64,000 bases of DNA from Brugia malayi (GCF_000002995.4 NW_025062476.1:4273001-4337000), one strand, 5' to 3'; positions 26,146 to 40,330 are shown, numbered from the stretch's first letter. A program made the numbers and translations. Notes: a model not told the origin generated them from the sequence alone.

Positions 26146-29100
26146 CGGTTTTGTTTTGAATCAGGAAAGTTTAAATTCGGAAGAAAGCCGAGACAAAAGC
26201 CACCAGTTGAAAAGTTGTACTGGAATAAGATAATTTGAAGTATTTAATTCCTTCATACTACTTTCGCATTACGAATCGGATTTTTTATTCTTAATCTTCA
26301 GTTAGCAAACTCCCAGTATAGGTTAAGTAAAATATTTACTGTTTTATTTATTTGTTTATTGTGATTAATTCTACAGCAAATTCGTTTTGCAAATGAATGA
26401 TAATCGTGAAATACAAATGAAGTCTAGAATATCCAACCATCTATTGGTTGGTTAATTTCAGTCTATCATGGTTACTTAGTACTTTCATGTAATTTCGAGA
26501 ATTCTTAAAATTGATCCCTCTCCAGTGTAGAGAGTTTTCTCTTGTTACTGCTTGGTACAGTCCTTCTTAAAGGAAGATAAAGAAAGAGAAGAAAAATAGC
26601 AATTGAATGAAGGAAAGTTATTGCAAAGACATTACAAATAGGTTAGCTAGCTTATTTTTTTGAAGTGACAGTTTAATTTATGAAGAGCTAATTAATTGTC
26701 ATCATTATAGGGTCAAATTTATGAGATTAATTTCCAAAAGCTATTTAAATTCAATACTCAAGAATTTTCATGTCTGTATCGATTTAGAGCGATCTTCTCT
26801 GAAAGAGTAGGAAGCAAAGATTTAATTTTTGCTCACTACAGCACCCAATATTTGTGTGAATTATAATATTGTTTTCTCGAAAAGTCTGCAAATGCCAGCT
26901 TGTTTGTTCTTTAGAATTAGACAGAATAATCTTAGCCCAATTTTGCAAATAACTTTGCAGTCCCATTTTCTGAAAATTTAATTATTTCTCTTCTAGTAGC
27001 CAGTAATCTGAGCTAAAAAAATTGAATTGCATTTAAGAAAACTGAAATTGCGAAAATGATCAGGAATACAAACACTTTCTAGTCACTGAATCCCATAGAA
27101 TTTTTATAGGAAATAATTGGAAAAGAAATAATAAAGGGATAAACACCAAATAGGTCTAAATTTTTCGAGAAACAAACAATGAGGAAATACCCCCATTCGC
27201 TTTCCGTATCGTGTTAATTCGGGAAGGGAGTTCTGAATTCTTTCAGGATTCAGAATTCTTCCAGGATCCAAAAGCAACAGAAGATTTGCAAAGAAAGCGG
27301 TAAAACTTCCTTTGCTGTTAATTAATAAAATTGTATTTTATTAAAAAGGAAAATAAAACGAATATCTAAAAGCACTGTTTACTAGATAATTCCCATATAA
27401 AATTCCCTGCTATCACCCGGAGAGGTTGCTATTATTTCATATTATTCCACCCATCACTTAAAATATGAATTTTTCTCATCATAATGGTTCCTCTCATCAA
27501 TCATCACTGAGATGGTATTTAAAAAGCAAAAAAATACAGCAGGTAGCCAATTTACAAAATATATTGAAAATATATTTCGCTTAAACTTTATCCAACTTGA
27601 AAAAGTGTAAAATATTTCGAGGTATTTTCGTTGAGTGACCCTATGGTCATATTTGAAAATATGTCACTAAAATGACCTCAAAAATTAGAAAGTTAATAAT
27701 AGACCTCGAATATGATCAGATATTACTTTACAAATATTACTATGAATTACTTTACAGATGAAAAGAGAGAATGCTCTCTAGTTCTAATCTTCCATTTCAG
27801 GAATACTTTCTGTTTGTTTCTTTTTTTATTGCACTACATCTATTTTGATTTGCACCATTTTAAAAGCATCTCTACTTTATATATTAATCATAACGTACAG
27901 CGACATTTCTCGAATTGACAATTTAATAACCAAACTCTGAAGCAGATAATCAGGAAATTATCTTTTTTTGTTGTTGCAAAAGCAGCGCCAAATGTGCAAA
28001 AAAAGAAAAATGTCAAATCAAAGTTCATTTATTAAATAACCTTCAATTAAAGAATATAGAAAGAGACAGAGAAGGAAAGATCAGGATATAATAGATCGGA
28101 AGAGACGACAGTATTCATCGTATATCCGATAATCACAAATATAACGCCCAGTGCAAAAAAAAATTATAAATATGACACAATGTTGAAAAAGAAACCATTT
28201 CCTTTTTATGAAAGATTTTGTCAAGTTTTAGTGCTATATTGTAAATCAATTCAATTGATTATGACTATTTTATATAGGAGATTCGGCGATTAAACTTAAG
28301 AAATTTTCGTCATATTTTTATTAAGGGAATATTGATAAAAATGTCGAATAAATTTCCTCCTGTTTATATGAAATGCAGTGATAAGAGAAGCTGATATCAG
28401 CAAATGCTGCTGCTGCTTATCCAAGCAAAAAGACTAAAGAGCAGGAAAGCAAGCAAAGCTGATAAGAAATGAAGCAAACTACAGAAATAGCAACTGGAAA
28501 TCTTTTAGTGGTTGCATCAAAGGGATTAACAACGTCTAGCTGGTAATGACATAACGACGATGTGTAAGTGGCAATCTGTTAACGGATGAAAAAAGCAATT
28601 TCTTTCGTTTAAATATATCAATTGTTTGGCCTAGTGATATAATCAGTACATTACAAAATAGAGGAAACAGTAAAGATGAGCTAAAGAATTATCATATCAT
28701 CCATTCAACTTAGGGAAGTTAACGGTTAGCAGAAAAATCTTTAGTATCTTAAAAATTAGACAGTTAACCTTATCATCAATACGAGATAAAATGAGACTAA
28801 TTTATGTCGAGAAGTTAACTTGATCAGCAGAATGATGAAGTTGCTATTAATACAACAAATGTTACTGTGATAAACAGAACAATTATAGGATCAGCTTCTA
28901 TATTTTGTGCGTAGTTTTATTATCATTAAATATGTTATTAATGTTACTGTGATAAACAAAACAATTATAGGATCAGCTTCTATATTTTGTGCGTAGTTTT
29001 ATTATCATTAAATATGTTATTAAAGTATTGCAGAGTGTGAAATAAAATGAAGAGCAAAGCTAAATTTCAATGAACATCAAAAAGAAAACCGGAAAATTGA

Positions 29101-29225
29101 CATTTCCACCATATTCAGAGAAAATCACTCTAACTTTTTCTTGAGAAATTTTTACTCAAGGAAAAATTAGGGAGATTTTAACTTTAAAATATTGGAAAAG
29201 AAAAAAATCTGCCGTTGTGAATCAT
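26146..29225. other. Spacer between the secreted-protein gene and the galectin gene
   Basis: About 3 kb holding the presumed promoter of the secreted-protein gene and the 3' end of the galectin gene. An 82-bp tandem duplication (28861-29024) carries a minus-strand AATAAA in each copy, about 230 and 310 bases after the galectin stop. No exon chain was found. Confidence 0.55.
28861..29024. repeat. 82-bp tandem duplication
   Basis: Units 28861-28942 and 28943-29024 are nearly identical: one internal G/A difference and a changed last base or two. The unit contains TTTATT, i.e. AATAAA on the minus strand, so the duplication may affect polyadenylation of the galectin transcript. Confidence 0.9.
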
Positions 29226-32200
29226 TTAGCGCATCTGGATACCGCTTACTTCTAAATCGCCACCAATTTGAAGACCATTGATTTCATGAGGATCCACGCG
29301 GTGAGCGTATGTTGCATATCGTTCGCTGTTGATAAATATCTGGAAATTTTAGAAATTAATTCAAAGTCCATTATTCACAGATACTTATTACCTGGAAATC
29401 AAAAAATTCTGACAATTTGAAAATTCAAGATCAAACACTACATTCTTTTTGCCTTCCAGTTTACATACAATATTTTACATAAACATTTAAAATGGCAATG
29501 TCCAAGACTTTATAAGATATTATTTTAATCAGTTTTGTCCGTGACTTCAAATGACAGTGTTAATTGTAAATAAAAGACAGAACCTGGAAGGCGTACTCCT
29601 CGTTTTTGATTTCTAAATCAAAACCAATTCCTTTCTCGAGGACCATTTTTCCTTCACGTTCCTCGTTGCCCCACTCACCAGCAATCAGTGAATTACGAAC
29701 TATCGCCTAGATTATGTACCTTCTATTTTTTATATATGAGTATGGCAAATCGAAATGAAGAACGAAAGTTAATCAAAGAGGAAATGGTTTCAGAATTAAA
29801 TTCGTAAAATTTTGAAGGTTGAAAAAAGTTTTGATTATTCACTGTTGAAATGTCATTTCAAGTTCTTTCAATTTCAAAAACCCTCAAAACTTATAAAAAT
29901 GTATGAATCGTTAAGACTTTAAGCTTACTGCTACTATTAAAACCAACCCTATCCGGAACAAACCCAACAATTAGTTCTGATTGTTATACCACTTTACATT
30001 GCAGACATAAACTTCAGCATACATTAACACAAATATATCAAGCATAATTAAAAGGAGATTGACAGAAATAGAGAAATCAATATTTTCATTTTCGATATGT
30101 GAACATATTAGATTTTTCACTCTTCTATATTTCTAAATTTTGGTGAGATATTTATCCTACCATGCAAAAATACAAACTTTTTCATCGAATCGAGGATTGA
30201 AGTGAAGTGCAATATCACCGTTTTTTTTGAGTAGATTGATGTGGAAGCGTTTCCCTTTTTTTTCTGGTGTTGCAAAGATAAGTAACGATTTGCCTGGCAC
30301 TAAACCTTCTCCACTTAATCCACTTTCGTATGGAACTGGCTATAATAATAAAATTTTTACCAAGTCTTAAAAGTAAAATAAATTCGTTTAATGGGAAATT
30401 TTACAAATATGAAAGCGCATTTAAAAAAAAAAAAAACTATGCTTTAAATATCAATATGCCATTATTCATTGGTTATGAGCCAACAAGAAATGGCAATTAA
30501 TATCATTTCATTTCTTTTGTCTGAAACAAATTAGAGTTTTAAAACGAGTAGAAGATAATAAGACACAATGATCTCTCATTTCTGTAAATTTTTGAGGAAA
30601 ACTCGAAAAACTAAAGACATATGATTATACTTTGCTTGCATCTCTTCAGCCCATAGAAAAAATATTCTGAATGCAAGTTTGTTGAGGAGTTTTTTGAAAG
30701 AAAATGGGAAAAAAATGAAAGTAAAAAAAAAGACAAGGAACACTTACATAATATTTGCCTCCCCAATGGATATATGTGACGAGCACGTCTCCATCAATCG
30801 AGAAATGCGTCACTGAGGAAAGCGGGACACGATGCTCATATTCTTTCACTTCTTTCTGTAAAATATGCAAAGTGTGCTTTTTGTGAACACTAAAATTTAT
30901 TAGACCATTTTAAGGAGAAGTATTTGCACGCTTCTTTTTTCTTCATCCTGATTAATCAGACATTATTTAAGTTAAAATGGAAATTATAGCGAGGAGATCA
31001 GAGTACTGTATTCCGCAAATAAACGAGAGAAAAAAAAAAAAAGAAAATATATCATTTGCTCCATACAAGACTTGATATATAATTTCAAATTAGCTTAATT
31101 TTCTTGTAGACTAAACTGATCCATGATTATTTCGGAATTCTGCATTACTTTCAAATGAAGCATTAATATTGATCAAAATTAGTAAATGATGTACCAAATG
31201 CAAATGAAATCTTTTGGCTATGTAAATAGGTTCCGGTTTCGTGCATATTATTCTAAATCCGCCCTAATATTGTATTATTACGTTACTCATTTTCTCCACC
31301 TTTTACTTGAATCATTCATTTTGATTCATCATATTTTTTACTTCCTAAATGAATTTCAGAAAGCCATAAATTTTCATATTTCAATAATTTATAACGCAAA
31401 ACAGACCGATGATAATATAAATGAAGCATTTAGCAAAGGAATGTTAACAAAGTTAAAAATCTTCAAGTCAAATTAGTAATATATTAAAGAAATTCAATTC
31501 TACTATCATATAAAAACTGTTGACGACTCAATTACCTGATCAACATAGATTGTATATTTACTATCATGAGCACGAATTCGAATATCGATATCATCTCCCT
31601 TCTTGTAAGGATTACTTTTTCTTTCTTCCTTGCCCCATTCACCTTTACTGAATGTATTGAACACAATCTATAAAACAAAGTGTGTCATTTTAGAAAATAT
31701 TATCACTCATTTACCGCGTCATTAATGCAAATGCAGTTCGATGTACAACTTTATACTTCTTACTATTGGAACGTTTCTTTCATAAGCATTTCACTTCAAA
31801 CTTGAAATCAAAATACAGTCCTGCCATTTTCTATTATGTATTTCTCTTTTCACATCCGATATCAGGATGAATATTTTTGATGTCATATCCAAACTTTTCA
31901 CCAGTTTTAAATAAAGAAATGACAAACCATGATTATCATCAATATATAATATATATAGGAGAATTACTAACCTTTCCTTCATCAAAGCGTATGGATATAT
32001 GCAGTGGAACGTCGCTTCCGCTAAAATCCGCTGCAGTATTGTGCAAATTTATCGTAAATCTGCAAAATTCTATTTAAAATCTGGATGGAAAATGAAATTA
32101 AAGAAATGTCTTTAGGATTCATCGAACGAATCACTACGATTAAAAACTAAAGGGATAATGAAAATCTGAAATAGAATTTGATTGCAAATTATCTGCTTTA

Positions 32201-33827
32201 ATCTATCTGCGACAGACAGAATACTTTCATGCAATAAAAATTTCTAAATCTGTCACAAATTAAAGATAATGCTATACATAAAAGGAAAGATAAAAATTAA
32301 CTGTCTGCACATGAACTGGTATTAAATGGGAATGCAAACATCCGGCTCTTTTTGCATTGCAATCATTTCAAATGCATTGCATCTTAATTTAAGAACCAAA
32401 CTACTGATCAATATTTAATTATCTCTTCGATTAATCCCACTATCAAAGTCGTCTAATTATATCTTGCGAGTCGAGTTGCATTCACCAGAAGGTCAGTCAA
32501 TCAGTTCAGGGTTAATAATCAACACTTGACCGTCACAGGTATATGCACTAATGACACTCGTAGTTGCTTACATAAACTCCTTTCTAAGCTCAATTCAGTG
32601 TTCAAAAGGAAAAAATGAAATATTAAATACAATCTGCAACTGCAAGACTTTATTATGACCCGATAAGGTCAATTAAGAAATGCGCCAGTGAATTCGAGAC
32701 ACACCAAAACTCAGATTATAATGTTGTGTAATAAAATTATTGGAGAAAGCATGTTTGTGTCGTTTGTGTTAATAAAGATGAAAACGATACCTGACGGAAT
32801 CTTCTGCCGTTTTTCCCTTTACCAAAAGCGTTTGCCCTGGTTCAAATGGTTCGGTCAATTTACTTCGGTATGGTACCGGCTGAAGAACGAAAATTTGAAA
32901 TTTCGCAGTTGGAATATTCTCAGAAATTAACTAGGTACAAGGTTAACAAACAAAAAATTGACATTTATTTCAAATGTCAGTTTAAAAGAAAATATATTTA
33001 ATTGAAAAATTAAATGAACGAAATGATATGGGATGAAAGGTTGTCAATTTTGCTAATCATACAAGTTCCAGCAAGAGATTGAAACGAGAAAATTCTGAAG
33101 AAGTAAGACGATTTGGAATATTCCCAACGGAGAACTACGCTTTATTCAGTAAGTAATAAGAGATTTCGATTATAAATTATATCAACAATAGATTTTAATT
33201 ATTTTACTATTAAATTGTTTCAATAATTAAAGCTTTACTCTATATTATCCTCCTTCCTTCTTCACTCCATTCCCTTTTTCTTCTTTTTCTATTTTCACTA
33301 GACTCTTGAAGAACTTTCAAATCATTAAGTAGAATTTAATACTGGAGATGAAATGAAGCCTTGACATTCCAGTATATACTTACAATTCAATTAAGCATCA
33401 TTCCAGTGTTATTTACCAGAAAACTAATAAATTTGCAAAGAAATAAGATCTAAAAAAAAGAAAGTGAAAAGCTGAAATGAATAACTCCTCACGACTCCAC
33501 TTTATTATGGAACTAAAAAAAAAAAAAAAAGAATTCCAGCAAATCATACTATTATTCATTTCAAAAACGAATAAAATAATTAAACTTACCAGCAGTCACG
33601 TTATTTCAAAAGTTTTATTAGATAGGAAGTTAGCTTTAATATGATTTGCGAATTTAAGCCATAAAATACCTCACCTATGCAGTCCTATACTCTTCTAACG
33701 GATAAATGCAAGCAACATTTATCTCGTTTTTCATTTTCCAGAAAATGTCATACTTTTCATTCTAGTATAAAGAAAAAGCTTAAAGTTAATTAAAACTTAC
33801 ATAATTCGTTTCATATTCATTGGCCAT
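29226..33827 (-). CDS. lec-1: Tandem-repeat galectin (LEC-1 type, ~32 kDa)
   Basis: Eight minus-strand exons (33801-33827, 32791-32879, 31972-32059, 31536-31667, 30748-30855, 30178-30339, 29584-29706, 29226-29339) give 280 residues, the usual size of nematode 32-kDa galectins. Two carbohydrate-recognition domains follow one another, each starting with PVPY. The second domain (about 149-280) keeps the full beta-galactoside site: ALHFNPRF, the Asn of IVRNS, the Trp of EWGNEER and its Glu/Arg. The first (about 10-148) has PLHISIRFDEGK, so the His and Arg stay but the middle Asn is Ser. No signal peptide is present, as expected for galectins, which leave cells by a non-classical route. These proteins bind galactosides on nematode or host glycoconjugates. 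The short 9-codon first exon follows a CAG 5 bases before the ATG, compatible with SL trans-splicing. Confidence 0.95.
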
Positions 33828-33840
33828 AATTTCTGTTTTG
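33828..33840 (-). promoter_or_regulatory. Splice acceptor just upstream of the galectin ATG
   Basis: On the minus strand AAAACAG precedes a 5-base leader and the ATG. With no recognised upstream exon this is a likely spliced-leader addition site. Confidence 0.45.
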
Positions 33841-36800
33841 CTACAAATAAGTGGCGATGCAGCTAAAAAAAGTAATAATCCAAATTAAAAGAAACCAAAA
33901 TATTTTAATTGTGGAGTTGGCGAAGCAAGCGATCGATAAAAATTATTATTAATATTAGATTTGGAGAGAAAAAAGAAAAAGGAAATAATGCCAAAAAGAT
34001 CATACCATTTAGATTAAATTCACACATACTCGAAAAAAAAAATATTAATGCTACACATTTTCTACTTTTCTGTTTATGAAATATCGAAAATCTAAGGAGG
34101 AGAAAGTTACATATGAGCTTTAGTCGGACTAAAGCGCTCATATTTAGTTGAAAACTGCTATAAGCGCAAAGTATATTACTTCCAACAATAAAAATAAATC
34201 ACTGCAAACTGTGTGAAAATTTCTCAGTTGCATTATAGGTATAATGGGAATTGAAATAGTCTTGATATGTAAATAACTTCCGACATTCGAAAACATTATG
34301 AATTTAAAACTATGAAAAAAAAAGAAAAAAAAACTATAACAATTACTTCATCATTATAAACATAAACAATAGCATGGTAAAATAAATGAAAAGCTCAAAA
34401 TGGCATCTGATATTGTTACAAATAAATTTATTTATTATTATTATTTGTCATCTTGTGAATATTTTCTACCGGTTTCAAAATAAACATTTGTTGGAAGATG
34501 GTCAAGTTACCACGCTTTAAACTTTATTTAGATGTACAGTTTCAGCTTGGTGCATAATTAGATCTTTCTTTTATTAATAACGAAACAATATCTTAACTAG
34601 CATTCTGGTAATAAAGACAAGCCAAAACATTTGAACCACTTATTATTTCACTTAAACAAAATTTTGTGGGATAAACACTTCAAACACTTCGCCAGGAGTA
34701 ATCGAGAAATTGTCGAAAACACGTATAAATAATGTCTAATTAAAAGTAATTAAAAGTTGAGTAACAGATAAATAACAATAAAAGTGCATGCTAAGCCTAG
34801 AATAAAAGATGATTAAATTAGTTATCTAATCCCTAGACAAGTTTTTTTTTTTTTTTTTAAGTTCTTTTTTTCTCTTTATCCTGGATAAAGTGCACATCAA
34901 TAATGCAAAATTTAAAAAACTCTCTATAGAAAATAATTTTATCTGACTATTGAAATTTTGAGATCTAATTTATCTATGGAATCAATTTTAATAACATAAT
35001 AATGTTTTTAAAGGAATTACAAGAAAATCAAAATGTATGATTTTGAGGATTAAATTCACCATTTGACCTAAACTTGAGTAAAATGAAATGTATAAAAATG
35101 AATTTGAATATCAAGTAAGTTAATTATTTACGTGTCAAAAGATTTTGTAGAGATGATGAAAATGTCACATCTAATTGTACAATATCAATCGCAAACATTT
35201 AGAACATTTATATGATTACTTCAAACTTATCAAAGACATCTTCCACATCCTTATCATGCATTGATAACAATGGATTGGCTGGAAAACTAATTTGTATTTT
35301 CAAAAAATCCATTAATTATCAAGGAATATAAGAATGAAATGAAAATTTTGATCAGTGTTGTTATAAAAAGAAGGATTAATCCCATATCAAAAACCAATAC
35401 ATTTTCTAGTTTTTTTTTTTCTTTTTTTTTTTTTCACTGCAAAGAAATTAAAAACAGAATTGTAAATAAATAAATTCAGTGTGCAGTGTCGAAGAAGAAG
35501 AAAACATCGAAAAAGACAACAAACGAATTACTATTATGATGAAATATTCTGTAAACTTGTCTTTTCCATAGCTAAAAGAAAATTCAAAACATCACTTGAT
35601 GATCATTGATGTTTCAATAATAGTACAAGAAGTATAGTTTACGATTGAAACGCTAATAATATTCATTTCTCTTAATATAGACAATTAATTGAAAAGTACA
35701 CAGATTGTTTATTAGAAAATTGAAGGAAAAAATCATTTTGATTATTTAATTTAAACATAGCCTTAACTTCATTTTTTGACAAAACTAAAAGAATGGATTA
35801 ATATAGCAACCTCAATTCAAGCTTATGTATTACACATGATTGGCTCATTCTAATTGTAAAATGAAAATTGAAAGGAGAGAGGGAGGGAGGGAGGAAATGT
35901 GAATGGAGAAGGATTCTAATGCATTTTCCTTCCGTTCATTATTTTACATACAGTATACCTACCCTAACCCTGTCTAAAACTTCATTTTACTTAACGAAAT
36001 AAGGTCATTTCAAACTGATAGCTGTCAAATCTCTTAATATTGCTAACTAATATAGCACTGTTTCAACAAATTTATGTTCTAATTGTTTTTGTACACCTTA
36101 TCGTTTGATAATAAATATACTTCATTGATTAAATTTTAGCAATATTGTCTAAATTGATCATGGTAAATGATTGATTGAATCCACTGGTTTTAATCAATTA
36201 TCAGCATTCCAATTTTGCTGAAACATTTTCGAAAGATTAAATGATCGTTGAAATGCATCATTATTTACAGCCATGAATTATAGTTATATATGGCATTTAA
36301 AATGATTATCATTAAGTTACGAGTTATGAAATTGATCTTTCATCAAGAGCTTTTTATGGTTGTTAATAGTTGGGACATATTCATGACATTATTTTATGAT
36401 CATTTTGCATTCTATCGAAATTATTCACATACATTTTCATAAATTCTTTGTTTTCTTATCGAAGAACTCCCATTGAGTTTCAAATCAGAATATCAATGAT
36501 ATCACTTTTTTTATAGATTACACTTATCAGTCTTACAAAATATTTTTGTTATTATCGTAATCAGCGTTATTCTTTCAAATATATAATGGGTAATAGCGCT
36601 ATTGCTCTCAATTCTTCTCTTCTATAATTGATCGGTTTTTTTTTAAAGAGGGACAAGCCCACCCACCCATCACTAAACTATAAATAATCTTCTAGACTCC
36701 TATTTCAATTCATTTCACTCAATTTTTGTATTAACTATAAATGCTATCACATAGTTAGTAACCACTTTATGAATGCAATACTTTCAAAAAAACATTTTCT

Positions 36801-36846
36801 CAATCAATCCTTGAAAATTCAGCTATCACAAAATTACCCCCCAAAA

Positions 36847-36876
36847 CAATAATAATAATAACAACAACAACAACAA
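36847..36876. repeat. (AAT)n(AAC)n microsatellite
   Basis: Adjacent AAT and AAC trinucleotide tracts in the galectin upstream spacer. Confidence 0.85.
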
Positions 36877-38735
36877 TTACTGTTGTCGATGTTTGATGAT
36901 AATGAAGAAAGAGGATGAGGAAAGAGCGGAAGGGAAGAAACAAGAAATAGAATTGATTCATAATAGAACTTGAAAGAATAAAAGAAAAATACGAAGAGGC
37001 CAAAATGAGAGGATGGAAAGCAGTAAGCAATCCATCAATTGAATGGCGGCGATTGCGATGAAGCGAACAGAATGTGTCGTCGTTTGCGCTCGTTTCCTCC
37101 GAATGCCATTTTGAAAATGATATGATCCGTGTGGCAAATGTTGCGGAGTGCAGTCACACCAACTGCCATCCATCGGTTGAGTTCAATTCAATATAACTTT
37201 TCAACCGTTCAAAACTTCAGAAAAAGAAAAAAAAAAAAACTACGAGAAAAATGAAAGGAGGCGTGTTCGTATCACACGTAAACCATCTCACCCACTTTTG
37301 CATAGTCAAGAAACAATTCAATATTCATTCAAATCGAAAAGCCTTCTAAATAATCTGTAATTTTCTCTGAAACAAACACTTGATTTTAGCAAAAAAAAAA
37401 CAAGAAAAAAAAAATGGAAAGATCACTTTAAAAATCTACAAATGAAAAAAAAAAAAAAATCTCTTCTAAAGAATGACGTAATTTCCAGTAATTAAAAAAA
37501 AAAAAAAAAAAACTGGAATTGATTTCATCATTCATCATCGATAAAAAATTGAATCTTTTTTTCCTCATAAGCTATTCTATGTTTTTGTCTACACAAATAC
37601 TTCTATAACATGTCACATTTTTTTTACAATGAAAACTTTCCAAGTAAATTTCAAAATTGCAATAGAAAGAAAGATAGGAAACTTTTATAACAGTTTCTAA
37701 AAATCTTATTGTGTAATACGACTCTCATGTGTTATTACCACCACCAAATAATTTATAAATGTTAAATTTGCATGGTGCAAAAAGGACAATTATTCCTCAT
37801 CGTTAGGAACTTTAATTTGAATATATATTAACGGTATATAGTCTTAAATTACTTTAAAGTTAGCAGTAATGCTATATTATTAGAATAGCATAGAAACATA
37901 AGCTAGCACTTATCGTTTATCCTACTATTACACTAGAATATCAATACCTTCCTCCTCTCTTCTCTTTTGCGATTAAAAAAAATTCATTCCACTGCTATTT
38001 CTTTCTTTTTTATCTCCCAAAAAAAAAAAAAAAAAAAAAAAAACAAAAAACGAAAGTTCGTCTTTCTTGTTACTGCCTAAGGCAATATGTTTATAAACTA
38101 CTTAAATATTCTCTAATTTTTTAAATTAAAATAAACGCTATAATGTAAAATTGCTAAAATGGTTGCAATTGAATCAATTTTAATTATCCTCTCAATGAAT
38201 CCAATGATACCCATATGCTAACTGTGTAATTTGAAATGAAACGAAATGAAATTGAACTGAAAATGTTCATTCGATATTAATCGGTCATTCAAAAATTGTT
38301 TTTCAACCTATTCCATGTTTGCATTTATAAATAGATATGTCAATGAAACTAATAAGAAAAATAATCAATTTATTGGATTAATGTACTAAACAGCAATGTC
38401 CTTTAAATATACAAACATTTGTTAAAATAGGTATCAAAAAAAAAAAACAAATTCCATTTTTCCCATTCAAAAAAAACCTTGGAGAAGAAAGGAAGATGAC
38501 AACAAGCAAGCATTGATAACTTAAAAAGTGGTGAAATTGCTTGTGAAAATAAAAGACAAGAACAAATTTTCGAAATAAGAGCCAATTGCAGCCAGAAGAT
38601 AAACAGCAGCACCAAATGAATTGTGTCGCCACTGAAATAGAACAGACGAGATCGATCGAGATGTTATGTTATTGAATGATGAGGAAGGGAGGGACTGGAC
38701 TGACTGATGAATGGATAGATAGGACGGAGTTGTTG

Positions 38736-38828
38736 CTACCGCCGCCACCGCCACCGCCACCGCCGCCTCCACCGCCGCCGCAATCACCACCGACTATTAC
38801 TACTATTACTACTGATATTACTACTATA
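38736..38828. repeat. GCC/ACC trinucleotide tract followed by ATT/ACT units
   Basis: A run of GCC and ACC triplets (38736-38790) followed by ATT and ACT triplets. On the minus strand it produces an artificial Val/Ala-rich open frame. Confidence 0.85.
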
Positions 38829-38959
38829 ACTGTGTTGTTGTTGCTTTAGGAGAGAGGAAGAGGGGGAGCCAAAGGTAGAGTGATTTGACAAAGGAAAGAG
38901 TAAGAAGTTCGTTAAACCCGTCTAAATTGCTCATAGCAAATCGAGAATAAAGAAAGAGT

Positions 38960-38982
38960 GTAGTAGTAGTAGTAGTAGTAGT
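38960..38982. repeat. (GTA)n microsatellite
   Basis: About seven and a half GTA/TAG triplets in the divergent spacer. Confidence 0.9.
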
Positions 38983-39189
38983 TTGTATTGAATGATGTGG
39001 CATTCTTGACCTGTAGAGAAAGTGAAGTGGCACCATATATTATATCGAATTTTCACGATATGATATGAGGAGAGTTTTTATTGGTTGTATAGTGCAATGC
39101 TTATTTGAAATTTGCAATTGATTAATGATGGTCAGCTTTGGGAAAGATTTGTGAATGAATGATCTACCCATACACTTGCTAAAAAAAAA

Positions 39190-40330
39190 GAAAGCAGCGC
39201 TGTGGATGTTTGCAAGCCAGAAGAGACCATTAACTGATAGTCGATATGTCTGCCCAAGGCTGAAAGATTATTTTAAAGTGTCCTTGTAGCTTTAACGCAT
39301 TTTTTGTTGTGGTTGCAAATGCGAAGCTTACCAATAGAGAATAATTTTAAGGCGATAATAATCTTCCATTGTAAAGATATCATCTAGCGAGCACAGTTGC
39401 GTTCTAAGTTCACTTTTGATGCTTGCTCAAGGGAAGTAACATTGGTGACGTGATCAGTGTAATGTGATTTTAGGATGACGTAGAGACAACTTCAGTAGCA
39501 CTTCCGCATCATCATCCTAGGCATCAAGGAGCCGTAAATGCTGGTCCTAAATGACTCATAATTCAGATACGTACAAGTACAGTTTCTCCAACTGTTTATT
39601 GTTGATAATTTCTTAAGAAAACTTCTGAATCCTCTAGTACAGAACTTTTGTCTTCTTTATAGTGACCTTCAGTTCAAGAAGCTCAAAGTTTCTGCGAAGT
39701 AGAAAATTATACGTTGCAAGGACGTTTCCATCTTTGCAGAAGGACGATCGTTTGGCAAAGAGCAGTCTCGCACTAGATAGTGTTCAAGTTGATAGGTGCG
39801 TTCAATATCTGAGACTGAATAGGTTGCGATATCAAATGTAAATACGAGAGCTCCCGTAAATACGAGAGTTCCCGTGACTCTTTGGAGCAGCACGCTGACA
39901 GTACGAGAATGCAACCCTGGTTCACGCCGTTGATTAGCGCCAAAGACTCAGAGAGTGACTAGACGTTCAAGATTTCCCATAAATCTTTTCAGCTCATGAG
40001 ATCAAGTGTTTTGGTGAGGTCAACAAAGGTCATGTAGAGTCTTTTGTTCTGTGTTCTCTGTACTTCTCTTGCAGTCTTCTGATCTCAGGTAGAAGTGCTT
40101 CTGCAGTAATGGGCACTAATCTATTTAGAAGTATTATCGCAAAAATTTTACAATCTGTAGAAAGCAAAATGATAGATACCTCGATAGTTTCCTCTTGATG
40201 AGTTGCCAAAGTGCTGCAGGAATGTGTGTGTGTATGTGATGGGATGAGATGGTCTGCAAGTCTGGTTTGTGGATTAGATTGTTGACTTGGAATCCGAATT
40301 TAGCCTGGAAATGGAGGGTAGAATGCAATC
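39190..40330 (-). mobile_element. Degenerate non-LTR (LINE-type) retrotransposon fragment
   Basis: Broken minus-strand frames preserve reverse-transcriptase landmarks in the right order. NYRGI near 40180 is followed, after a frameshift, by LSTDCKIFAIILLNRL. Next come RLYMTFVDLTKTLDLMS near 40000-40045 (motif A, F-x-D), LWEIL, and NGVNQGCIL near 39905-39935 (motif B). The 3' end keeps QKMR*SYKDTLK near 39270-39305, like the K-R-YKD-LK-S tail of many LINE proteins. Several frameshifts and stops, and a gap of about 30 codons between LWEIL and NGVNQGC, show it is dead. The clade (RTE-like or other) cannot be fixed by eye, and the 5' boundary is unclear. Confidence 0.75.
39838..39873. repeat. 18-bp tandem duplication inside the retrotransposon relic
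   Basis: Units 39838-39855 and 39856-39873 differ at one position (C/T). This is a local duplication after the element decayed. Confidence 0.9.

Noticed and set aside
31186..31476. 96-codon plus-strand frame inside a galectin intron
   Set aside because: No homologous feel, no splice context, and AT-rich hydrophobic composition expected from intron sequence.
38521..38790. 89-codon minus-strand frame starting Val/Ala-rich
   Set aside because: The N-terminal part is the translated GCC/ACC trinucleotide tract and the rest has no coding features.
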